In this document: positions 17,724 to 27,480 of the stretch, piece after piece
Layout: each line of letters starts with the position of its first letter
Numbering within the stretch: position 1 is the stretch's first letter
DNA from: Aquabacterium commune
Lineage (GTDB): Bacteria; Pseudomonadota; Gammaproteobacteria; Burkholderiales; Burkholderiaceae_C
NCBI RefSeq assembly: GCF_004362855.1
Contig: NZ_SNXW01000006.1
Span: forward strand, 1-64,000
Direction: 5' to 3'
Length of the DNA: 64,000 bases
Program-made: the position numbers and the translations under genes
Notes under the pieces: generated by a model
Told to the model about the DNA's origin: nothing
Database searches by the model: none
Seen by the model: only the letters and a program-made list of their open reading frames with translations

Positions 17724-18653
17724 TCACGCCGGCAGGCGGTACACCAGCACCTTGAGCGAGCGCTCGGGCGACACGTCGGCGAACACCGCCGGGTTGGCCA
17801 CCCGTTCGACGAAGACCAGTTCGGGCGCCACGGCCTGCATCTGGTCCTGCAGGAAGGCCATGCCGAGCTCCGGCGCGTTCAGGCACAGCAGCGCATGGCC
17901 GCCGGGCGCGAGCAGCTCCGGCAAGCGGCGCATCAGGCGGGCGTAATCCTTGGTCGCCACGAAGCTGCCCTTCTGGTAGCTCGGCGGGTCCACGATGATC
18001 AGGTCGTAAGGCCCGGGTCTGCCCACCTTGCCCCAGGACTTGAAGATGTCGTGCACCAGGAAGCTGGCGCCGGCGGCCACCCCGTTGAGGTGGTGGTTTT
18101 GCTGCCCGATGCCCATGGCGCCATGGCTCATGTCCACATTGACGACCTGGCGCGCGCCGGCTTGCAGGGCCACCACGGAAAACGCGCAGGTGTAGGCGAA
18201 CAGGTTGAGCACCTTCAGCCGCTCCCGCCGCGGGTGGGCCGCGACATGCTCGGCGACCCAGCGCCGCCCCTCGGCCATGTCCAGGAACAGGCCATGGTTC
18301 TGACCCCGCAGCACGTGCACCTTGAACCGTGCGCCCTCGGCACTCACCACATGGGGATCCGGCACCTCGCCGGCCATCAGGCGCGTCTCGGTGCGGCCTT
18401 CGTGCCGGCACTGGTACACCCAGCTCAAGGGCTGCTGCGGCGCCAGCTGCTGCCAGCGCTCGGACAGCGCGGCGTGGATGGCGGCCAATTCATCGTCAGA
18501 CGTGGGCTGGAAGGAGGTCAGCACCCACACCGGCGGGTAGGCGTCCAGCGACCACTGCTCGCAGCCCGGGTGCATGCCGCCCCGGCCGTGGAAGATGCGT
18601 TGGGCCTCGGTGGGCAGGGCCGTCTGGGCGATGGCGTCGAGCAGGGCTTGCAT
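17724..18653 (-). CDS. Class I SAM-dependent methyltransferase of the rRNA RlmI/RlmK type
   Basis: 309 residues. The SAM-binding fold is visible: motif I KVLNLFAYTCAFSVVALQAGA, the acidic loop NVDMS, and catalytic motif IV IIVDPPSYQKGSF. The conserved DPPSY followed by a Lys/Gly stretch is typical of 23S rRNA large-subunit methyltransferases; the exact base cannot be assigned. It lacks the N-terminal PUA domain of full-length RlmI. The N-terminal 80 residues (IFHGRGGMHPGCEQW) are a family-specific extension. It stands alone; the 127 bases upstream hold no gene. Confidence 0.8.
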   Translation of the reverse strand: MQALLDAIAQTALPTEAQRIFHGRGGMHPGCEQWSLDAYPPVWVLTSFQPTSDDELAAIHAALSERWQQLAPQQPLSWVYQCRHEGRTETRLMAGEVPDPHVVSAEGARFKVHVLRGQNHGLFLDMAEGRRWVAEHVAAHPRRERLKVLNLFAYTCAFSVVALQAGARQVVNVDMSHGAMGIGQQNHHLNGVAAGASFLVHDIFKSWGKVGRPGPYDLIIVDPPSYQKGSFVATKDYARLMRRLPELLAPGGHALLCLNAPELGMAFLQDQMQAVAPELVFVERVANPAVFADVSPERSLKVLVYRLPA

Positions 18654-18780
18654 GGTGGCGTGAGGCGGAAAAACGCGGGGCTGCGCACAGGATGAAGTGT
18701 GCCGCGCGCGGTGCGGCGGAGCGGCAGAGCGTGGAGTGTATGCATCTGAGCTATACCGCGCCGGTCTTTGGCCTCAGCAG

Positions 18781-19611
18781 TTACTTGCGCTGTGCCGCGC
18801 ATTTCCTCAACAACCGCTTTGCATCTGGCACGGTGTCGATGCGGTTGGGGTTGCCCAGGCAATCGTCTTCTTGTTCGATGAGCACATGACCGTCCGCCTG
18901 GCGCTTCAGTCGCAGTGCGACGGTCATGCGATTCCAGCCCTGGCCGACTTCCGCGACGGTGCTGGCGTGCTTGCGGTCGATGGGAAAGTACTGGATGGTG
19001 GCCAGCACCAGGTTGTTGGCCGAATCGCCCACTCCCACGGCGGGCACCGCATTGCAGTAGAACTGGTAGGGCTCCTTGACCACGATGCGGTGGTAGCCGA
19101 CCTCTTCAAACTTGTCGTTGAAGATCAGGATGTGGCAGTCCACGGTGTGGCGCTGCCCTTCATCGCAGCGGTAGGTGGGCTGGCCTTTGAAGTCAGACGG
19201 CGTGCAAACCTCATCGGGCCGGCTCTTTGTCATGAAGCCGACGGGCTCCAGATAGTGCTGAAGCCCATCCAATTGCATTTTGAAGCCCAGATACTGATTG
19301 AAACCGCGCTCGGTCGGCTTCGTGCGGCTCATGGCTGCAGAGCGCGCCGTGGCTGACAGAGCTGAAGCATCTCTAACCTTGTCGGGTTCAGTCTTTGTGC
19401 ACACCGATCTGGGCCGCAGCCCCTGCTGCATCTCTGCCAACTCGGCATTGTTGCGTGCAGAACCGGTGCAGGTGCGGTCTTCGTTCCAGTCATTCGACAG
19501 TTTGACGTCTGCGTGGGCAAGCGACGGCATGCTGAGCCAAGCCGCAGCGGCCAGCGAGAGCCCCAAGCCTTCAAGCCTTCTTGGCTTCACGGGCCTTTTT
19601 GTATTGCTCAT
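18781..19611 (-). CDS. Exported cysteine-rich protein, probable immunity partner of the VgrG-linked muramidase
   Basis: 276 residues with a signal peptide (residues 1-36, cut after SLAHA). The mature part has eight Cys (an even number, fitting disulphides in the periplasm) and segments such as YLGFKMQLDGLQHYLEPVGF and VDCHILIFNDKFEEVGYHRIV. I recognise no catalytic motif or family. The start overlaps the muramidase gene by 41 bases, so the two are translationally coupled. A periplasmic protein made together with a cell-wall-degrading type VI effector is the expected arrangement for an immunity protein. That role is inferred from context only. Confidence 0.6.
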   Translation of the reverse strand: MSNTKRPVKPRRLEGLGLSLAAAAWLSMPSLAHADVKLSNDWNEDRTCTGSARNNAELAEMQQGLRPRSVCTKTEPDKVRDASALSATARSAAMSRTKPTERGFNQYLGFKMQLDGLQHYLEPVGFMTKSRPDEVCTPSDFKGQPTYRCDEGQRHTVDCHILIFNDKFEEVGYHRIVVKEPYQFYCNAVPAVGVGDSANNLVLATIQYFPIDRKHASTVAEVGQGWNRMTVALRLKRQADGHVLIEQEDDCLGNPNRIDTVPDAKRLLRKCAAQRK

Positions 19612-20980
19612 AAGCATTTTCCAGTTTGGTGTGGTAGTGATACGTTTCATATGCTGGGCCGTTGTAGTTGAAGGCCATGGCCCGCCAGTTCTTGGTCTTG
19701 ACCGCATCCCACAAAGAAATTTCTTTGCCGAGTTTCTTGTTTTTGGGGTCTTTCCAGGCTCGCGGCTTGTTTCGAATGAAGCCCGCCAGCAGCTTGATCT
19801 GTGCCGCATTCGACGTGCACATTTTGTTGACAAACTTCTTGAGAGAAGGTTCGTCACACAGTTCGTGGTTCGCCCCCATGATCTGGAACTTGCCCCAAGA
19901 GCAAGATTTGAGCGCGGCATCGGGATCGAGCCGGTAGGCGTTGATCAGTCGCAGGTAAGACGTGGCGTAACTGGCGTAGATGTCATCGTCGTCCACCTTG
20001 CCGTCGTGCATCTTCTTGTCTTCTTTGCCCAGCCGCTTGCTCGTTCGGTAACCCACCGGCCATGAGATATCCGGGTGGTCTTTGTCATGCGCGCGCGCAC
20101 TCAGGCGGCTGAAGTAATGGCGCTCGTACAGGATGGCCGGCACATGGCCGCCCTGGCCGTCCATCAGGCGCCAGAAGGCGCTGCGGCCCCCGCTTTCCAC
20201 CTTGGCAATCGCCTTGAGGACCTCTACTTCGCATTTCAACTCTGCGGCGACATCGGTCCAATCCTCTTCTGTGATGTCGCCCCCCTCGAAGCAATCGAAG
20301 TGGTCTATCAACCCTTTTGGCAAATCCACCCCGATGACGATGGTTGGCAGGCCTTGCGGCCCTTTGACCTGCTTGGCTGTGACGGTTGGGTTGTTCTTCG
20401 AGGGGGCTCCGGTGGGTTTGACAGGTGGCTTGGCCTGGTTGCTGGCCGTGGCCGTTGTCTCGCGCGGCTTCAAGGGCGCTTTGGCGGCGTCGGCAGACAC
20501 CTCTTGCAGCGTGGTGGGCACCACGATGGCACCACTGACCAAGGTGATCAGCTTGTGGCCATATCCCGAGGCGGTGCTGGCCAGCTTTTGCCATTGGCGC
20601 TGTGCGTCTTGCACCCACACATCCACTTGTGATCGCGCACTTTGGGTGATTTGCGTCGGGACCTGTCCATCGGCTGAGGTCTTGCCCATCACGCGGTGAC
20701 CATCGACCTCCAATTTGTACGTCAGGTTGGCAATCGGGTGCCGCAAGGCATCGAGGAAGGCCACACTGACACCGAAAGCTGACAACTCCGACAAATAGAG
20801 CACCTGGCCGACTTGGATCTTGTTCGCGTCACGAAGGCCGTTCCAGCGCTGAAGATCAGCCATGCTCGCGCCCGAACGGCGGGCGATGGATGACAAGGTG
20901 TCGCCTGGTCGGGTTCGGTAGGGGTCCGCGAGCTTCGTCGCTGCCCTTTGAACGCCTTTTTCTTCATTGGTCATTGTCAT
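19571..20980 (-). CDS. LysM plus DUF3380-type N-acetylmuramidase, predicted type VI effector
   Basis: 469 residues. A LysM peptidoglycan-binding domain lies near the N-terminus (YRTRPGDTLSSIARRSG...ADLQRWNGL, residues 20-65). A beta-rich middle and a Lys/Pro/Thr-rich linker (about 170-215) lead to a C-terminal N-acetylmuramidase domain (about 230-465), with the probable catalytic Glu in AIAKVESGGRSAF, followed by PAILYERHYFSR and CSWGKFQIMG. There is no signal peptide, so export must be by another route. Its start overlaps the vgrG stop by 17 bases, strongly suggesting delivery on the VgrG spike. ATG 20974 is an alternative start. Confidence 0.82.
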   Translation of the reverse strand: MTMTNEEKGVQRAATKLADPYRTRPGDTLSSIARRSGASMADLQRWNGLRDANKIQVGQVLYLSELSAFGVSVAFLDALRHPIANLTYKLEVDGHRVMGKTSADGQVPTQITQSARSQVDVWVQDAQRQWQKLASTASGYGHKLITLVSGAIVVPTTLQEVSADAAKAPLKPRETTATASNQAKPPVKPTGAPSKNNPTVTAKQVKGPQGLPTIVIGVDLPKGLIDHFDCFEGGDITEEDWTDVAAELKCEVEVLKAIAKVESGGRSAFWRLMDGQGGHVPAILYERHYFSRLSARAHDKDHPDISWPVGYRTSKRLGKEDKKMHDGKVDDDDIYASYATSYLRLINAYRLDPDAALKSCSWGKFQIMGANHELCDEPSLKKFVNKMCTSNAAQIKLLAGFIRNKPRAWKDPKNKKLGKEISLWDAVKTKNWRAMAFNYNGPAYETYHYHTKLENAYEQYKKAREAKKA

Positions 20981-23900
20981 CTTCGCCCCGATCCTCTTGA
21001 TGCACGGATGAGTCCTCCAACGGCTGCAAGACGTCCTCGCTGACGTGCCATGCGGCCGATGAAAGCAACCACAGCTGAAGGTCTGCCGGGCGGTCAAGCA
21101 GCATGGTTTCGCTTGAGACCTGTCCTCTCGACATGGGTGCTTCGGCTACTGACTGGCTTTGCAGGTACCCCTTGACTTGCCGCGATATCGGGTTGGGTAA
21201 CCATTCAGCGGGTACTTCTTCCACGCTGACAGCTTGGCCATAGACGCGCTCGAGTGGAGTCGAAACAGCTTCGATCTGATGCGTTCCAGAGGGCAATGCC
21301 AGCAAAGACGAGCTTGCGTTCGCGCCCCCACCCCACTCATGACTAGCCCCCTTGACCGTGAAACTCCCCGGGCAAGTGAAGGTGATGTCCCCGCCTTGCA
21401 GGGTGATTTGGCTTTGCCCGGCGGTGAGGGTGATGCTGTCTTGCGCGAAGACGCGCACTTCGTCGGTGGTGCTTTGCACCGTGATGTCCTGGTCGGCCCA
21501 GAGTTGCTGGGCGTCGGTGTGGGCGCGCAGGCTCAGGGTGGCGTTGGCGGCGATGGCGTGGATGCCGCCGGCGTGGGTGTAGAGGCTGGTGGTCTGGCCG
21601 CTGACGGCGCTCAGCGTGTGAGCGGCTGTGAGGTGTGCGTCGCCCTGGGTGCTCAAGGAAGTGTCCTGGCCGCTGAACATGCTCAGGTGCTCGGCGCTGA
21701 CCAGGGCGGCGCTGCTCGGGGTGTCGAGGTGCAACTGTGCGCGTGCGAAGGCCTCGACGGGGTCTGCCAAGGTGCGGCTGCCAGCTTGGGCTTTGCGGGC
21801 GTCCTGGCCGTTGAGTGTGGCGGGCAGCTTGCCGCTGGCGGCGGGGGCCATGGCGGCGGTGTGCGCCATCCAGGCTGGGCCGTTGTCACCGTGGCCGTCA
21901 CCGTGGCTGTCAAGGCCAAGCGCACCTTGCTGGCGGGCGCTGTCGCCGAGGGCCTGGCCCAGCTGTCGGCTGGCCCGCAGTTGGGCCACGGCCTCGCTGG
22001 CGTCCATCTGTGTGCTGGCCACGCTGCTGCCTTGCGCGGCGCGGGCAGAAGTGCTCAACAGCATGCCCTGGCCTGCGCGCACGACTGCCCAGCCCTCGGT
22101 GTGCCCATAGAAACCTTCGCCCAGCCAGTGGCCGCGCCGGGCTTGTGAGCCCTGGGCGTCGTGCCTTGCGCTGTGTTGCACCAGGTGGCCGAGGCTGAGC
22201 TCGCTGTGGCCGTGGCTGGCCGAATAGCTCAGCAGTCGCATGCGCAGCTGGCCCTGGCTGTCGTCGATCAGCCATTGGTTCGCACCCGACTGGCCACCGG
22301 CCTCGTCGAGCAGGGGGTGGTGCCAGCCTGAGAGGGTGCCGGGGTGGTTGGCCTGGCTGCCTGCGCCTGCGGGCCAGGGCAGGGTGTGCGGGCCGTTGTG
22401 CAGCTGGCCGATGACGATGGGGCGGTCGATGTCGCCGTCGATGAAATCCACCAGCACCTCGGTGCCCGGGCGGGGCGTGAACACGGCGCCCCAGTCGGGC
22501 CCGGCCTGGTCTTGCAGCACGCGCACCCAGGTGCCGCCGCGCGCGTCGCCCGGGGCGTGACCGGTGGTTTGGCCGTTGGGCGACGCTGGTGCCGCCAAGC
22601 CGCCTGCCAAGGGCGTGTCATCGGGCGCGCCGCGTTGCCACGGGAACTGGATGCGGATGCGGCCGTCGCGGTCGCTGTGGATGGCGGTGCGGCCAGCATC
22701 GCTGCCAACACCGCCGCCGGAGAGCTGCGCCATGACCACCGCCGTTTGCAGGCCCGGCGAGGGCGGTGCCGCCAGCGGGGCAGGCACCAGCCGCAGGTGA
22801 CCTGGCGCGGCCTGGAAGCGGTTGCGGTAGCTGCCGGCTTCGACCTTGGTGGCCGATGCCAGCGGTGCGGTGCGCACACCCAGGTTGTTGGCGGCTTCGT
22901 GGGTGATGCCGATGACGCTGAATGCGTTGCTGCCGAAAGTACTGCCGTCGAGGGCGCCGCTGGTGAAGTGCTCGGCCAAGGTGAAGGTGGCGCCGACGCT
23001 CAGCGCACGCACGGCGCCTTGGCCTTCAACCGTTTGCTGTGCCAGCAGCAGGGCGTCCAGCCAGGCTTGGGCGCGTGCGTTGGCAAGATCGGGTGCGCCG
23101 TGTTGCGCGTCGGCGACCCGTCCGTCGGCAAACTGTCGCTCGCCAACGCCGACGTAACGTTCCAGCATGGGCACGCCGGGTGGGCGTTGTGCATCGGGCA
23201 GGGCGCTGCTGCCGCTCACGCCGCTCAGTTGGCGTTCGTCCCAGGCACCGAGGGTGATGGCGTTCGTGCCGACCTGGCGGGCCGGTGCCCAGGCGGTGAG
23301 CGTGTCTTGGGCGAAGCCGTCGGGCGTGGCGCCTCGCATGCCGGGGCGGCTGAAGCGCAAGGTGCCCAGTTCTGGGCGCGGTGCCTGGGCATCGAAGACC
23401 ACGAGCGTGTGGCGCGAGGGCGTCAGCAGGCTGGTCGTGCCACTGGGGCTGTCTGTGTTGTGCGGGTCGTGGTCGATGCGCCAGCTCCAGCCTTCGCTGG
23501 CCATCAGGCGTTGGGCGAATGCCCAGTCGGTTTCGCGGTATTGGGTGGTGATGGCGCGCACCGGGCCCGGGTGGCTGACGTCCAGCCGCAGTTGGGCTTG
23601 TGGGTGTGCCATGAGCACGCTCTGGACGATGTCAGCGGCGGTCTGGTCCTGGAAGATGCGGGTGTCGCGCCGCAGGCTGGCCCAGTGGGTGAAGTCACGC
23701 AGCTGCAGGCGGTAGCGTGTCAGGCCGCCATCGCTGCCCAGGTGGGCGGCGCGCGCAACGTGCCCGTGCCAGGCGCGCCAGCCGCCGTCTTGCAAGCGCA
23801 GCTGCAGCGTGGCCCCGGTGCCCATGAGCGAGGTCAGGGGGATGCCGCTGTGGGTGCTGACGCAGTCGAGCTCTGCGAGGAAGGGCTGCTCGGCGTGGAG

Positions 23901-24068
23901 GGCCTCGTGCACGCTGCAGCGCTCAGGGATGAGCGTGCCGGACGGCAAGGCCGTGTCCAGTTGCAGCAGGCGCGTGTTTTGCGTGAGCGACAGCGCGGCT
24001 CGAAGCTGCGCCAGCAAGCCGCTGGCGCCCTCCGGGAGGACCGCTGACAGGTCCTGGGTACCCCACAT
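20964..24068 (-). CDS. vgrG: Type VI secretion spike protein VgrG
   Basis: 1034 residues. The N-terminal gp27/gp44-like region (1-400; LLQLDTALPSGTLIPERCSVHEALHAEQPFLAELDC cut short here) is followed by the OB-fold base (about 440-560, GTWVRVLQDQAGPDWGAVF and PGTEVLVDFIDGDIDRPIV), a central linker, and a DUF2345 region built of beta-helix repeats (SLSTQGDAHLTAAHTL, SLYTHAGGIHAIAANATL). The protein ends in a short acidic tail (GEDDNDQ) that may contact the effector. No other type VI structural gene is in the window, so this is an orphan vgrG islet. Gene order is vgrG, muramidase, exported partner. Confidence 0.92.
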   Translation of the reverse strand: MWGTQDLSAVLPEGASGLLAQLRAALSLTQNTRLLQLDTALPSGTLIPERCSVHEALHAEQPFLAELDCVSTHSGIPLTSLMGTGATLQLRLQDGGWRAWHGHVARAAHLGSDGGLTRYRLQLRDFTHWASLRRDTRIFQDQTAADIVQSVLMAHPQAQLRLDVSHPGPVRAITTQYRETDWAFAQRLMASEGWSWRIDHDPHNTDSPSGTTSLLTPSRHTLVVFDAQAPRPELGTLRFSRPGMRGATPDGFAQDTLTAWAPARQVGTNAITLGAWDERQLSGVSGSSALPDAQRPPGVPMLERYVGVGERQFADGRVADAQHGAPDLANARAQAWLDALLLAQQTVEGQGAVRALSVGATFTLAEHFTSGALDGSTFGSNAFSVIGITHEAANNLGVRTAPLASATKVEAGSYRNRFQAAPGHLRLVPAPLAAPPSPGLQTAVVMAQLSGGGVGSDAGRTAIHSDRDGRIRIQFPWQRGAPDDTPLAGGLAAPASPNGQTTGHAPGDARGGTWVRVLQDQAGPDWGAVFTPRPGTEVLVDFIDGDIDRPIVIGQLHNGPHTLPWPAGAGSQANHPGTLSGWHHPLLDEAGGQSGANQWLIDDSQGQLRMRLLSYSASHGHSELSLGHLVQHSARHDAQGSQARRGHWLGEGFYGHTEGWAVVRAGQGMLLSTSARAAQGSSVASTQMDASEAVAQLRASRQLGQALGDSARQQGALGLDSHGDGHGDNGPAWMAHTAAMAPAASGKLPATLNGQDARKAQAGSRTLADPVEAFARAQLHLDTPSSAALVSAEHLSMFSGQDTSLSTQGDAHLTAAHTLSAVSGQTTSLYTHAGGIHAIAANATLSLRAHTDAQQLWADQDITVQSTTDEVRVFAQDSITLTAGQSQITLQGGDITFTCPGSFTVKGASHEWGGGANASSSLLALPSGTHQIEAVSTPLERVYGQAVSVEEVPAEWLPNPISRQVKGYLQSQSVAEAPMSRGQVSSETMLLDRPADLQLWLLSSAAWHVSEDVLQPLEDSSVHQEDRGEDDNDQ

Positions 24069-24196
24069 GAATCCACCTGAATGTTTTGTTCTGGCGCGGA
24101 TTCTGTCTCAGGAAGGTGCCGCACCGGTCCCCCACGAAGGGGGCTCGGCGGGGGAGATTTGCAATCAGATGTTTCGCAAGCTCCCCAGCGCGACGG

Positions 24197-24922
24197 TCAG
24201 CGCACGGTGCCGGCGGCGCTTTCGGGTTCGCGCAGGAAGATTTCCACGCGGCGGTTTTTGCCACGGCCTTCTGCGGTCTCGTTGCTGGCGATGGGCTCGC
24301 GCTCACCGCGGCCGGCCACGTCGATGCGGCTGCGCGACACGCCGCGGTCTTCCAGGAAGTCACGCACGGTGTCGGCGCGGTCCAGCGAGAGCTTGTTGTT
24401 CAGCGTGTCGGAGCCCACGTTGTCGGTGTGGCCGACCACGCGCACCAGGGTGCCGGGGTTCTCTTTCAGGCCTTGCGAGAACTGCTGCAGCACGGTGCGC
24501 AGCTCGGGCTTCAACGCGGCGCTGCCGGTGGCGAAGGAGATGTCGCTGGGAATGTTGAGCTTGAGCTGGTTGTCCGGCGTGCGCACGACGTCCACGCCGG
24601 TGCCTTCGGTCGCGCGTTCCATGGCGCGGCGCTGGTCTTCCATGTGCTTGGACCACAGGTTGCCGGCGATGGCACCCGCTGCCGCACCGATGACGGCGCT
24701 CTTGCCGATGTTGTTGCCGCCGGTCATGGCGCCGATGGCCGCACCGGCGACCGCACCGAGGCCCGCGCCTTGGGCTGTGCCGCGCTCACGTGCGCCCATG
24801 TTCTCGCAGCCGGCCAGCAGCATGGCCACGCCGGTGGCGGCGGCGACCAGGGTGACGCCACGGCGCGAGGGGCTGCGGGTGGCTGCGGTGGCGTTCAGGG
24901 AAGCGGGCATGGGAGCGGACAT
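24197..24922 (-). CDS. OmpA-family lipoprotein (YiaD-like)
   Basis: 241 residues. A signal peptide and lipobox (AMLLAGC, Cys near residue 38) are followed by a Gly/Ala-rich glycine-zipper segment (GAGLGAVAGAAIGAMTGG, GAAAGAIAGN) that can insert in the membrane, and a C-terminal OmpA-like peptidoglycan-binding domain (about 130-235; SFATGSAALKPEL, VVGHTDNVGSDTLNN, SRSRIDVAGRGEREPIASN, GKNRRVEIFL). It tethers the outer membrane to the wall. The ATG at 24922 has AAAGG upstream and gives the complete signal. The 128-base spacer to vgrG holds a GC hairpin but no T-run. Confidence 0.9.
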   Translation of the reverse strand: MSAPMPASLNATAATRSPSRRGVTLVAAATGVAMLLAGCENMGARERGTAQGAGLGAVAGAAIGAMTGGNNIGKSAVIGAAAGAIAGNLWSKHMEDQRRAMERATEGTGVDVVRTPDNQLKLNIPSDISFATGSAALKPELRTVLQQFSQGLKENPGTLVRVVGHTDNVGSDTLNNKLSLDRADTVRDFLEDRGVSRSRIDVAGRGEREPIASNETAEGRGKNRRVEIFLREPESAAGTVR

Positions 24923-25008
24923 GGCAGGAACCTTTCGTTGTGAGAGACCGGGTATCAACGGGGCAAGGCAGGGCGCGGATGACGCCGGCAACAAGACTTC
25001 ACACGGCG

Positions 25009-26826
<1,818 letters not shown>

Positions 26827-26835
26827 TATCATGCC

Positions 26836-26864
26836 TTGACAATATTTGCGTAGGCAACTAAATT
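26836..26864 (+). promoter_or_regulatory. marR operon promoter with overlapping MarR-type operator
   Basis: TTGACA (26836-26841, perfect -35) and TAAATT (26859-26864) are spaced 17 bases, 8 bases before the marR start. Between the boxes lies TTGCGTAGGCAA (26846-26857), an interrupted palindrome of the TTGC-N4-GCAA type bound by MarR-family repressors. Occupation would block polymerase here and affect the divergent ABC exporter gene. Strong candidate for autorepression. Confidence 0.6.
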
Positions 26865-26871
26865 TCTGCCC

Positions 26872-27450
26872 ATGGTCAAACGCTCGAATTCCGACCCCGC
26901 CAGCGTCCCTGAGGCTGCTGATCCGCCGGGTACGCCCCACGATGCGCCTCAGAACGAGCCGATCTACGGACCGGGCACCTTCACCCGCGAAAACAGCGTG
27001 GGGTACCTCATGCGCCGCATCGTTCACCTGATGGTCAACGAGGTGGACCACCGCCTGGCCGATGGCGGGCTGACCCACGCGCAGTGGACGCCGCTGTTCC
27101 TCATCCACCGCGGGCAGGCCAACACGCTGGCCGCCCTGGCGCGCGACCTGCAATTGGATGCCGGTGCCCTGACGCGCACGCTGGACCGCTTGGAGGCCAA
27201 GGGCCTGTGCCGGCGTGAGCGGTCGGTCGATGACCGCCGGGTGATCCACCTGACCCTCACCCCCGAGGGGGAAAAAGCCGCCGCCCCCGTGCCAGGCGTG
27301 CTGTGCGACGTCTCCAACACCATGCTGCAAGGCTTTTCCCGCGAGGAGTGGGAGACGCTGATGGGCTTCCTGCGCCGCATGGTGGCCAATGTGGAGACGC
27401 TCAAGGCCCCCTTGCCCACGACGGTGCCCGAGCGGCACCGGGAAGACTGA
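26872..27450 (+). CDS. MarR-family transcriptional regulator of the efflux operon
   Basis: 192 residues. A disordered Pro/Asn-rich N-tail of about 40 residues is followed by the winged helix-turn-helix core: NTLAALARDLQLDAGALTRTLDRLEAKGL (recognition helix) and the wing CRRERSVDDRRVIHLTLTPEG. A dimerisation helix follows. It heads an operon with an outer-membrane factor, EmrA and EmrB, so it is the EmrR-like repressor that releases DNA when a phenolic or hydrophobic drug binds. The N-tail is longer than usual. The operator candidate lies in its own promoter. Confidence 0.88.
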   Translation: MVKRSNSDPASVPEAADPPGTPHDAPQNEPIYGPGTFTRENSVGYLMRRIVHLMVNEVDHRLADGGLTHAQWTPLFLIHRGQANTLAALARDLQLDAGALTRTLDRLEAKGLCRRERSVDDRRVIHLTLTPEGEKAAAPVPGVLCDVSNTMLQGFSREEWETLMGFLRRMVANVETLKAPLPTTVPERHRED

Positions 27451-27480
27451 GCTCAGCCGCAGATGATTTCTGGAGTGACC

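Noticed and set aside
22344-24047. Long plus-strand open frame opposite vgrG
   Set aside because: Low-complexity Ala/Gly/Arg composition antisense to a well-recognised VgrG; typical of high-GC coding sequence.
24121-24150. Terminator after the OmpA-like lipoprotein gene
   Set aside because: CCCCC-ACGAA-GGGGG can fold but there is no T-run on either strand.
18781-24922. Full type VI secretion locus including the OmpA-like lipoprotein as a tss component
   Set aside because: No tssB/C/F/G/H/K/M genes are present, and the OmpA-like lipoprotein is of the generic YiaD type.
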